Source: Chondrus crispus (taxonomy: Eukaryota > Rhodophyta > Florideophyceae > Gigartinales > Gigartinaceae). From it: 64,000 bases of DNA. A program made the translations under genes and the position numbers. Below, in pieces: positions 1-8,699 of the stretch. Location: positions 105,658 through 169,657 of the forward strand of contig NW_005178994.1 in assembly GCF_000350225.1 (NCBI RefSeq). Reading direction: 5' to 3'. Every line of letters begins with the position of its first letter. The stretch's first letter is position 1. The notes under the pieces were generated by a model, which saw only the letters and a program-made list of their open reading frames with translations, was not told where the DNA came from and did not search any database.

Positions 1-17
1 CGTTTCTGGATCGCCAC

Positions 18-1766
18 GTGAAGGCGATCCTGCCACCGCAGAGGAAGGTGCTGTTCCATCATGCGCCGTCCGTAGCGCTGACGGGAGTCACACCTTCGAG
101 GCACGACCGCAAGATGGCCTCGAGGGGACGGTCCCAGCAGCTCCCGCAGGAGGAAAATTCGGCCGACCAGAAGCTCGCGCAGTTCCCGACGAACGTACCG
201 TCACGAAAAATTCGCGTGGTCAAGGGGGTCACGATACCCCCGATGACCCAAGCGATGGTACGCGTCGCAACACCGGTTGGGGGGCTTTGCTTCCTGCAAA
301 ACCACCCCAAAACGGCGCATAAGAATTTATGCCTGATGGCCCAGGAGGTCATGGACCTCTTCCCGGGCGAACCGTTCACGGTGCTGGTCAGCAACTTTGG
401 GAACCGCGCAGCCCACGTCCCCAAGCATACCGTTGTCGGTCTCGCGTTGCAATCCCCGGCACATATCCTGACACTTGGCGTGTCGGCCCCCGGAGAGGCC
501 GACGCTAAGGAAGGGGGAGGGAACAAAAATAATTCCTCGACCGCTACGGAGGAACAGGCGCGACGCGAACAACCAGCTACGGATGATGGCAGAAGAAAAT
601 CCTCCGCCACTACGGAACGATACGCGCGTCGCAAAGAATCCACTACGGACGACAGCAGAATTAATTCCTCGCCCGCGGGGGCATGTGCGCAACGAGAAGG
701 ACCCGTTACGGACAATGGCAGAATTAAATCCACAACCGCTACAGGAGGAGGCGCGCGACGCGAAGAACCGGAAACGGACGACGCCCACAGTGGCAATCCC
801 GCTAACGCGGATGAGCTGACTGATATGGACGCGGAGAAGACCCGCCCGTGGGAAGAAGACGTCCATATTGGTGCAGAAGACAGTACCGTCCGGTCGGAAA
901 TTATGCACATGCTGTCCGAGTTCAAGGACATGTGGTCCGGCCACTTGGGTAAGATCGATGCTACGAGGCATCGCATCGAGCTGAAGCCCGGTGCGAAGCC
1001 GATCTACCAAGCACCCTACCGAGCCGGACCCATCGCGCGCGAGAAGGAGAAGAAGGAAATCAACCGCATGCTGCGCGAGGGAGTCATCGACCCGACATCG
1101 GCCGAGTGGGCGAGCCCCGTGGTCTTCGTCCCTAAAAAGGACGGGACCATGCGGTTCTGCGTGGACTATCGCAAGCTAAACGCCGTTACGGTTCGCGACT
1201 CCTACCCACTACCGCGCATGGAGGAATGCATCAACTCGCTCGGCGATGCCACTGTCTTTACCACGCTAGACTGTAATAGCAGGTATTGGCAGGTGGAGAT
1301 CGCCGAGGAGGACCGCGATAAAACTACGTTCGCGTCGCATTCGGGCCTCTACCGCTTTCTACGCATGCAGTTCGGTCTCAAAAACGCACCCGTGACATTT
1401 CAACGAGCGGTCGACATCATCCTGTCCCGCGTGAAATGGGAGACCGCGCTGGTCTACCTCGATGACGGCATTGTCTACTCGAGAACCGTTACGAAACATA
1501 TGGCCCACGTGCCCGAGGTACTACGGCTGCTACGTACCGTGGGCGTGTCGCCAAAATTAGCGAAGTGCACGTTTTTCGACACCTCCGTAACCTATCTCAG
1601 GCAAGTTATCCGTCCGGGACAGTTGGAGGTGGAGCGACACAACGTCATCGCGATCGAGCGCGCGCGCGCCTACGAACCAAACGGAACTGCGATCCTTTCT
1701 CGGGATGTGCAACGTTTACCGACGGTTTGTGCAAGGATTCGCGAAAATCGCCGCGCCGCTGAATAA
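18..1766 (+). CDS. Element A pol: protease-RT linker and reverse transcriptase (fossil)
   Basis: This is the pol segment of a Ty3/gypsy element. Residues about 60-155 match the stretch that follows the protease in these elements (motif VPKHTVVGLAL, also found as LPKHTVVGYAT in element D). Residues about 170-275 are an acidic/basic tandem repeat. Reverse transcriptase starts near residue 300: fingers with FCVDYRKLNAV, the palm with FTTLDCNSRYWQ, and the catalytic YLDD box near residue 485. The closest relative within the window is element D pol. The rest of the polyprotein continues in separate frames to the right. It is a fossil copy; no host role is implied. Confidence 0.85.
   Translation: MKAILPPQRKVLFHHAPSVALTGVTPSRHDRKMASRGRSQQLPQEENSADQKLAQFPTNVPSRKIRVVKGVTIPPMTQAMVRVATPVGGLCFLQNHPKTAHKNLCLMAQEVMDLFPGEPFTVLVSNFGNRAAHVPKHTVVGLALQSPAHILTLGVSAPGEADAKEGGGNKNNSSTATEEQARREQPATDDGRRKSSATTERYARRKESTTDDSRINSSPAGACAQREGPVTDNGRIKSTTATGGGARREEPETDDAHSGNPANADELTDMDAEKTRPWEEDVHIGAEDSTVRSEIMHMLSEFKDMWSGHLGKIDATRHRIELKPGAKPIYQAPYRAGPIAREKEKKEINRMLREGVIDPTSAEWASPVVFVPKKDGTMRFCVDYRKLNAVTVRDSYPLPRMEECINSLGDATVFTTLDCNSRYWQVEIAEEDRDKTTFASHSGLYRFLRMQFGLKNAPVTFQRAVDIILSRVKWETALVYLDDGIVYSRTVTKHMAHVPEVLRLLRTVGVSPKLAKCTFFDTSVTYLRQVIRPGQLEVERHNVIAIERARAYEPNGTAILSRDVQRLPTVCARIRENRRAAE
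540..790 (+). repeat. About 66-bp coding tandem repeat in element A pol
   Basis: Three to four degenerate units with a period of about 66 bp (22 codons) encode a charged motif of the form TDDGRxKSSxTxxxxARRExP. It lies between the protease-linker and reverse transcriptase. Elements C, D and E have a non-repetitive charged linker in the same position. Confidence 0.7.
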
Positions 1767-2232
1767 GAAGACCGGCAAGAATCAGCCCTACGAGTTCGAG
1801 ATCTTAACCGATGCGGAATACGCGGCGTTTGACGAATTGAAGCGGCGCCTCGTGTCGCCGCCAATCCTCGCGCTGCCCCGCTACGGACGGAAATATACTT
1901 TGGACACCGACGCGTGCGGACACCAAGTGGGTTGCGCCCTTCTACAGGAGCAACACGATGGAGGTACTCGACCGATCAGATATTGGAGCCGCGCGTTGAC
2001 CGATGCCGAGCGCAAGTATACGACTACCGAAAAGGAATGTTTGGCCGTAGTGTGGAGCATCCTCACCCTACGGCCGTACGTATACGGAAGCGCGTTCAAC
2101 CTCCGCACGGATCACGAGGCCCTACGCTGGGTCCTCAATTTAGCGGACAGTTCCGGTCGGCTCGCTCGCTGGCGCCTGCGCTTGGCGGAGTACGACTACG
2201 AGGTACAGTACCGCCCAGGCGTCAAGCTCTAA
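1705..2232 (+). CDS. Element A pol: RT connection and RNase H (fossil)
   Basis: The segment begins with the RT thumb signature (CNVYRRFVQGFAKIAAPLN) and continues into RNase H with YTLDTDACGHQVGCALLQE, TEKECLAVVWSI and LRTDHEALRWV, which carry the expected acidic positions of the gypsy RNase HI fold. It is followed closely by a solo LTR, so integrase resumes only near 3237. The organisation matches elements C, D and E. Confidence 0.85.
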   Translation: MCNVYRRFVQGFAKIAAPLNKKTGKNQPYEFEILTDAEYAAFDELKRRLVSPPILALPRYGRKYTLDTDACGHQVGCALLQEQHDGGTRPIRYWSRALTDAERKYTTTEKECLAVVWSILTLRPYVYGSAFNLRTDHEALRWVLNLADSSGRLARWRLRLAEYDYEVQYRPGVKL

Positions 2233-2402
2233 CTCGCGGACGGCGTATCGCGCTTACGTACCGATGGAGGAGACACCGATCTGGTCGATGATGAGGTCCC
2301 GTGCTTCGCGATCCATTACGATGAGAGCAGCGAGGTCCTCCTGGACAATGTGCACTGGGACCCGCCGCAAGGCCGTCCGGACGGTTGTCACGCGCTCGCG
2401 AT

Positions 2403-3089
2403 TGTATCATAAACACCCCCAGCGATAGGGGTGTATGCACAGTTCGACCGAGACCCTTGTCGATCGGGAAGACGGCGGTGAAGCAGGACACCAGCTAACG
2501 ACACCGGGCAGCGGGCCCGGGTAGCGTGGTAGAGCGGGAACGGGGAGGGCGCCGGTACGCGCTAGCGGTTTGACGTCTCGACGCCCCGGCGCGGTACTGG
2601 GTAACGATCCAGTACCGACGGGCGGAGGCGGAGCCGGCTCGTGGGCGTACCGCGCGCGTCCTCAACCCGCGCTCGGTGCCGCTCTAAGGTAATTAGCGAG
2701 CGTTACCTTAGAATAAGCGGGAAGTCGGACCTTGACGGTCGGTGGGTGACAAGTCCGTGCTTGTCCTCCTCCACCGCCGCCGGTCCGCTCCATATTTAAT
2801 ATACAAAACAATCTATCATAACACTACAGTACCGAAGTACTGTAGTGGACTACTGTAGCACAGATCGGACCGTACTGTAATACTGTCAGCCATCGAGGCT
2901 GACAGTACACGTGTGTGCGCACGCTTCCGTCCCGCGCGGTACACGTGTGAACGTGTGCACGCGTGCGGCCTGTACCCGAGGGGTACACGTGGCCACGCGC
3001 GGTAGTACTGTAGAGCATCGGGCTCTACAGTATTGGATCCCGTTGTTGACCTAATCTAACTAAAAGGCCCCAGGGGGGGTTATCCTACA
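2403..3089 (-). mobile_element. Solo LTR (LTR family of element D) inserted in element A
   Basis: A 687-bp solo LTR starts TGTATCATAAAC and ends GGTTATCCTACA, flanked on both sides by the 5-bp TSD GCGAT (2398-2402 and 3090-3094). It is the reverse complement of the LTR family bounding element D. It holds the family's stem-loop series: CTGTCAGCC...GGCTGACAG, CTGTAGAGC...GCTCTACAG and the block around 2827-2843. It separates the RNase H and integrase parts of element A. Confidence 0.9.
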
Positions 3090-3236
3090 GCGATAACTCC
3101 CGAGGAACGCGACCCTGCGTCCATCTCGGTTGAGGAATTTCTACGCGAACAAGCTGAGGAAGCCTTCTGTCGCTTCGCCGCGGAAAGCGTTGGGACACCG
3201 AACTCGAAGTTCGACATCAACTGTTACGGATTTCTC

Positions 3237-3665
3237 GTGAGGACGTCCTCGCTGGACGGGACCCTGCAGCGCGTGGTACCGACTCGGTTACGCCCCCGGG
3301 TACTGTACCTGGCACACCATCCGAGGTTGACAGGTCACCCGGGAGCGACGCGTATGTACTACACCCTTCGCAGGGAGTACTACTGGCCACACATGGCCAG
3401 CGACGCGTTTTCGACCGTACGGAATTGCACCTCGTGTGCTGCGACCCGCGGGACGCTTGTCAAGAACCAAAAAGATCTCAAGCTGTTCCCCGCTGCGGGC
3501 CCCTTGGAGTTTGTCGCGATGGACCTCCTGGGGCTCCTGCCCAAGACCGCGCACGGAAACCAACACGGGTTGGTAATTACCGACCGGTTCTCCAAGCTAA
3601 CGCGCAGTATCCCGCTCCGGACCACAACCGCTTTGGTCGTCGCAAACGCATTTCTAGACAACTGA
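3237..3665 (+). CDS. Element A integrase: zinc-binding domain and start of catalytic core (fossil)
   Basis: The N-terminal HHCC zinc-binding domain of a Ty3/gypsy integrase is visible: HHPRLTGHPG, then MYYTLRREYYWPHM and CTSCAATRG. The first catalytic Asp region follows as VAMDLLGLLPKT with VITDRFSKLTRSI. The solo LTR lies immediately upstream. It is nearly colinear with element D integrase at 27950-28330. Confidence 0.85.
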   Translation: MRTSSLDGTLQRVVPTRLRPRVLYLAHHPRLTGHPGATRMYYTLRREYYWPHMASDAFSTVRNCTSCAATRGTLVKNQKDLKLFPAAGPLEFVAMDLLGLLPKTAHGNQHGLVITDRFSKLTRSIPLRTTTALVVANAFLDN

Positions 3666-3758
3666 GTCTACGTTTACGGAGCGCCGCACTACGTACTAAC
3701 CAACAATGGCCCTCAGTTCGCTGCGAAATTCTTCGATGCGGTATGCGTCCTCCTGGGG

Positions 3759-4646
3759 GTGCGGCATTATCTCACGACGGCCTACCACCCCCAGTCGAAT
3801 GGGCGGACCGAACAGTGCAATCGCACGCTGGTGCAACGCCTCCGGCATTACGCGGAGGAGCACCAGCGGGACTGGGACGACTACGTGCAGCCGCTGACCT
3901 TCGCGTACAATACACAGGTCCACCGGTCAACGGAGACGACTCCGTTCGACCTGGTGTTAACGCGCCTACCGTCCGGTACAATTCTACCTGGTACTGTACC
4001 GCAGGACGCAGGGACCCATCGAGAGGACCCGCGGACCCCGGTGCCGTACAAGCGCGCTACGCTGCGCAAGCTTCGCGACGCGCTTGACCGTGCTCGGACG
4101 AAATTAACCGCATCGCAAAAGCGGTACAAGGACGATTTTGACAAGAAGGTCCGCTTCCGTCCGGTCGTTGTGGCGGGCGATTTTTTCTACGTTGATCGCC
4201 CGCCCCGCCCGTTGACAAGCGTCGAGCGACGCACGCGTGCGCAAGGTACGACCGGAACGGACGAGCTCTCTGTCAAACTTCTACCGATGACAGAGGGGCC
4301 GTTTCGCGTGCGCTCCGCTACGGACACCACGGTCGTCATCGAGCAGGAAGGTCTGGAGAACCGCGTGAGCATCGACCGCGTTACAAAAATGCCGCGCGGG
4401 ACGGGGGATACTGTCACCCCGGCCACCTCATCCGCAGCGGACGCACAAGCCGCACCGCCCCGCGCGGAATACGTCCTTGACCGCATCGTCGGACACCGTA
4501 TGACCCGGGGCGGCATCGAGTACAAGGTTCGCTGGTACGGGTACGCCGCTTTGGACGATACCTATGAGCCCTCCAAGGGGCTCCCGCAGCCGTTTATCGA
4601 CCGGTATTGGCGTACGCGCCAAGGGCGGCGACGTGCGCAAGTGTAG
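3759..4646 (+). CDS. Element A integrase core end and chromodomain (fossil)
   Basis: It starts in the integrase core with the second half of the catalytic region (YHPQSNGRTEQCNRTL holds the Glu), then VQPLTFAYNTQVHRSTETTPF typical of gypsy integrase. A chromodomain of about 55 residues closes the protein: YVLDRIVGHR, then YKVRWYGYAALDDTYEPS and FIDRYW. Chromodomains guide integration of chromoviruses to marked chromatin. The chromodomain sequence differs clearly from those of B, C/E and D. Confidence 0.85.
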   Translation: MRHYLTTAYHPQSNGRTEQCNRTLVQRLRHYAEEHQRDWDDYVQPLTFAYNTQVHRSTETTPFDLVLTRLPSGTILPGTVPQDAGTHREDPRTPVPYKRATLRKLRDALDRARTKLTASQKRYKDDFDKKVRFRPVVVAGDFFYVDRPPRPLTSVERRTRAQGTTGTDELSVKLLPMTEGPFRVRSATDTTVVIEQEGLENRVSIDRVTKMPRGTGDTVTPATSSAADAQAAPPRAEYVLDRIVGHRMTRGGIEYKVRWYGYAALDDTYEPSKGLPQPFIDRYWRTRQGRRRAQV

Positions 4647-6209
4647 CGCGCCCCGAGGCCCCGCATCACCGCACCGTCAGGACGACTTCGCCATCACGTG
4701 CTGCGCATCGCCGCTCGTGCGCGCCGCGGACAAGTGCTAGGATCACCGTTAATCGGTCTGGTTTATGGGAAGCGAGGACCCTAATGGGCTACGCGGAAGG
4801 GGGCGACCAACGGGTCGGGGCTCAAGAACGACCCGTGCATTTAGCCGGCGGAGCCGCCGCGGCATCTTCGGGCGCGGGGCGCGAGGCCCCGACCGTAGCG
4901 GCAGGCATCGGCGGCGCCGCGAGACGTTGGCTGACGACCGCGAGGATGTCCTGCACGCCGTGGAGCTTCTCGTGATGCTCGACGCGCTCACGCTCCGCCG
5001 CGGTGGAGGCCTCTCGGAGCGCCGCGACGGTCGTCTTCAACTGCTTGACTTGGTGCATCCACTCGCGCGCCTGCAGTAGCGCCTGCTCAACCGACGAAGG
5101 AACTGTTGCCCCCTCGAAGGAGCAAGCGTACTGCAGGGCAATGAACGCGGCCTCCTCGCGGAGGCGCTCCGGGAAAGACCGGCCGGACGGTTGCGGAGCG
5201 GAGCGGAGCGGAAGGAGGCGGCATCGGAGCGGGACGATGATCGCCTTCGGTACTGGTCACCACGCTGATGTGTGGGGGGCTTGAGGTGGGGGCCGAAATT
5301 CCTACGATATCGGAGGGTTCCCTTAAGTCGCTTCGCTCTGGTATAAACCCGTTCGGTGAGTCGCTCTGGATCGAGGCCACGCGAGCGGATCCGCCGCGGG
5401 CCGGTACCGCGGTTTCGACGACGCTTCTCACCGCACCGGTTCCAGCATCGCGCGCCGGCGCGACACCGGCATCGGAAAGCAATCCGCCCGTGTCACCTGC
5501 GTCGACTGTGTCGACCGCACCGTCCACGTCGACCGCGACGGTCGCGCCCGCTAGACCGGGGGCCGCGGTGTCACCGTCGGCACCGGTCTCGGCCTCGGCT
5601 CCGGAGGGCATCGGTAAGGTGCACCGCTGGTTCCAGCTGAACCACACGAAGTCCGGTCGGCTGCTCCAATCCATATCCTCCGTGACGGCCAACATCTGCG
5701 TCGCGTACGTCGCGTCAAATGCCGTACCCTCGAGGATCTCCGCGATACCGACAGAGCGGATTAAATCGATGACCCCCGCCGAGAGGCGGAAGAGCACGCC
5801 GCGCTCACCGAACGGTTTCTCGCGCCGTGCGATCAGCCGCGGGTCGGGACACTTCGTGAAGAACGGCAGTCCCTCGCCAGCGGCGTGCAAGAAGCACAGG
5901 AAGGCCAAGACCGCCCATTCGGAAAGCACGATCGCGTGCACCAAGACGCTCGTTCGCTCCGTTTCCGCGGATCCCGATCGGCCGAGCGGCAACCAATGCG
6001 CCGCCACGTACGCCATTGCACTCGGCTTCGGTACGCACAGGTACTCCGGCGCCCCGAACGTCTACCAATTCATCCGGAGCGCGGGGTACAGGCCGCGCCG
6101 CGCTGCGCTGGGCACCGAGAAAAACTCAGTGCTGTGCCACATGTGGAAGAAATCGTCCACCCGGCGCCAGCGCAGCCGACTCTCGCGCGCTGCGTCCTCA
6201 CCCCACCGC

Positions 6210-6282
6210 GCTCGGTTCGCAACGCTGTACCATGGTACAGCGTTGCGAACCGAGCCTTTCGACAGCTGCAGCTGTCGAAAGG
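6210..6282. repeat. Two adjoining perfect palindromes (46 bp and 28 bp)
   Basis: 6210-6255 is a perfect 46-bp palindrome centred on ACCATGGT with arms GCTCGGTTCGCAACGCTGTA. It shares one base with a perfect 28-bp palindrome (6255-6282) centred on CTGCAG with arms CCTTTCGACAG. Both lie inside aORF-A. Confidence 0.95.
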
Positions 6283-6861
6283 CCGCGGAAAGCCCACCAA
6301 GCGGACATCGGGCGCGAGGCCCTCGTAGCGGTGATACCGACCGAAGAGGTTCAGCAGCGAGACGTGGTACTTTTCCTCGCCCTCGCAGCGGACATAGAGC
6401 AAGTCACTGCCCGCCGCGGCCGGCGTCCGACACGGAGCGTGACGCCATCGCGCCTTCCACGCGACGGCGCGGTTCTCTTGCGCCACGGCACCGCGCCCGG
6501 ACGGAGTCTTGATCGCACGCACCATCGTAATGGCCGCGAATCTCGCCGCGTCCAGCAAGTTCCGCTGGACGTATTCCTCGATCGCGATCGGAGGCTTGCG
6601 GCCCGCGGCGCGTCGGCGTGTGCGCCGGCGGCGGTGGTCCATCAAGGACTCAGGCCACAGTGACCGTGCGGAGTCGACGCCGTTGCGCAACCAGGCCGGG
6701 GTATTCGAGGCGGTGAATACCCGCCCCAGCGACGTTGTCGCCCCCGTCCAGCCGGTGGAAGCGCTATGCTACTCGACGGCGCCGGCACCGCGTACGGCGC
6801 CCCGAAAGCGGCCCTTGTGGGCGCCGTGCCCGCCGCGGGCAGCGGCGACATGGGAAGCAGC

Positions 6862-7909
6862 TGTAGTGCAATACCCACCTGGAAAGGGGGGTGAAAAGAA
6901 AGGAAAATATTTGGATATGAAAAGTAGTCCAGGTTGGGGGACACACGTGTGAATAATTGCACAGTTTTAATTTTTAATTATTTTATTTTATTTAATTAAT
7001 TAGTTGGCATTAATTTTGCTGACACTAGATTAGATCTAGGATCTAGCGTTGCGAGCTACTGTACTGGCTCCGGCGGGGCGATATATACCTTAGCCCTCTG
7101 ACGACCAAGTCAGTAAAGGTAACTCGAGTTGCCAGAGTTGAATGTCGCCTTGGTCGAAGTCCGTCTCTACCAAGACGCTCCCTTTTACCTAAGCCTACGG
7201 CATCCTTTGCGCTCGGGGGTTCCCTTTTTTCTCTTTCCTTTATTTCCCTATTCTTTTCTACTTCTATCTCTATTTTTCCCTTAATTGTGTTGGTTCCACT
7301 GGAGTCGGTTGCGACCGATCCGGTGTAGGTGTTTTAGCCATCGGGCAACACGTCGTGTAGCGCTGCTACTGTTTCAAGTTCCGTCGGAAGGCTGTTGCGA
7401 CGACGCCTCCGTCGAAGGTCTTACTGTATAAGACAGAGTTGGTACCACCTACCGCGATTGCGATCGCGCTGGTGAGGGTGTTTCTAGCCATCGGGCAACA
7501 CGTCGGTCGTAGCGCTGCTACACAATTACGATCCCGTCGGGTAGTGCTGAGCAAGCCCCCTTCGAAGACCTTGAATTATACCCAAGGTGCTGAAGACGCT
7601 CGTCGAGCATTGGCCTTACAACCCAGCGAACCGCGGTTACATTCTCGTAGACAAGCCCAACCCGCACTCGCCGAGCGCTCAAGTCTTCACAAGTCTCTAC
7701 TACCATTTTCCTCCCGGGCCGGGCATCTTTCCTTACCCCCCCCCCGTCGGAGTTGAGCTACCGTGGGCCGCAAGCCCACATAAGGGGAAAGGGAGTCTCG
7801 AACGCTCCGTAGCGCGTGCCATCGGCAGTTGTTGTTGTTGCTGTTGTTTTTCGTCTTTTTGTTTGACCGTCGGACTGTGTTCGCGGCCTGCCAGGCACAT
7901 TGCACTACA
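6862..7909 (+). mobile_element. Solo LTR (C/E family) inserted in element A
   Basis: A 1048-bp LTR starts TGTAGTGCAATACCC and ends GGCACATTGCACTACA, giving 11-bp inverted ends. Flanks GCAGC (6857-6861) and GCGGC (7910-7914) are a TSD with one mismatch. A TATATA box lies at 7082-7087. It is closest to the LTRs of element E and splits the antisense frame of element A. No internal retrotransposon sequence remains, so it is a solo LTR left by recombination. Confidence 0.9.
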
Positions 7910-8512
7910 GCGGCGGCAGCTCCGCGGGGAGCCCCGGATCCGCCTCAACCGTTCTTGGAGCCGCGCCCGCGAGGGGCAGCGGTGAGGACTGTGTTGCTTG
8001 GGCGCCCAGAGGTGGCGAACCGACCGGTACGGACGAATCAATGGGCGCTTGCGCGGGTCCCGTGTCGGGCCACTACAGTGGCCGGCTGCGGGCCGTCGGG
8101 AAGGCGTCGCCGCGGTTGGAAGGTAGGACCGACCGGCACCGCCGCCGGAGCCCGAGGCGGGCTCAACGGCTGGCTGTACGCGCGCACGGCAGAGGTGTCG
8201 TGATGACCGTCCATCGGTTGGTTGAAGAGCTGCTGTAGATGGATGTCGTCGTCGCTGTCGGCGGAGGTTTCTGAGTTTGCAGGGGAGTGTTGGGGAAGAA
8301 TTGGGGGGTCAGTGTGGATCGCGTGGGGGGAATCGGAAGACGCGCTCTCCGAATCGGATGATCCCGCGGCGTTATATACCGCCAGCTCGCTGACGAGCCA
8401 GGGGGCATGATCGTCCGCACGGAGGGGTTTCAGTCCCCGCATCGCGCGCGATGGAAGGAAACGTCTGGAACGGAACCGCGCGGTCGAGTAGAGGGTCGCT
8501 ACGGGGACGTAG

Positions 8513-8531
8513 CGAAAGCGAAGGGGAGAGG
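8513..8531 (+). promoter_or_regulatory. Polypurine tract of element A
   Basis: An almost pure purine run (GAAAGCGAAGGGGAGAGG) stops two bases before the LTR start TGTAGTCTAA at 8534. Position and composition fit the plus-strand priming site of an LTR element. It supports the placement of the LTR edge. Confidence 0.75.
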
Positions 8532-8699
8532 TCTGTAGTCTAATGATCGGTGCGAGCGCACGGAGGTCATCGGACGGCCGTGTACGGTATACACATGGGC
8601 GGTTGTGCCCACGTGTAGCGAGCTCGCGCGCGTGCCGAGCGGCCGTAATCTGGCGTACGTGTACAGTAGTGCACGTGTCGGCCAAGCGGTAGTCTGCTA

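Larger units (their letters stand above)
4822..8442 (-). pseudogene. Antisense reading frame of element A (aORF-A)
   Basis: Open segments on the minus strand run from just inside the 3' LTR back to the end of pol, with a solo LTR inserted at 6862-7909. The proposed start is the ATG at 8442-8440 (MRGLKPL), 90 bp from the LTR edge. The N-terminal part is Ser/Asp-rich and disordered-looking (SSDSESASSDS); a middle part resembles aORF of element C (GSDLLYVRCEGEEKY against GCGTCKFRTEGERDY; SRPDFVWFSW against AGDFVWFNPW); the last part near 4822-5058 looks like a coiled coil. No known domain was recognised. It is broken in this copy. The large plus-strand frame at 5268-6512 is its shadow. Confidence 0.5.

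Noticed and set aside
59-1010. Minus-strand frames opposite to element A pol
   Set aside because: They mirror the repeated, GC-rich pol linker and have no similarity to anything; pol on the plus strand explains the region.
5268-6512. Long plus-strand frame of about 414 codons
   Set aside because: No domain; the opposite strand shows similarity to the antisense frames of elements C and E, so this is a GC-rich shadow.
7439-7985. Open frames inside the C/E-type LTRs (also near 13524, 19223, 42224, 50970)
   Set aside because: They recur in every LTR copy on both strands and have no coding features; LTR regulatory sequence is enough.
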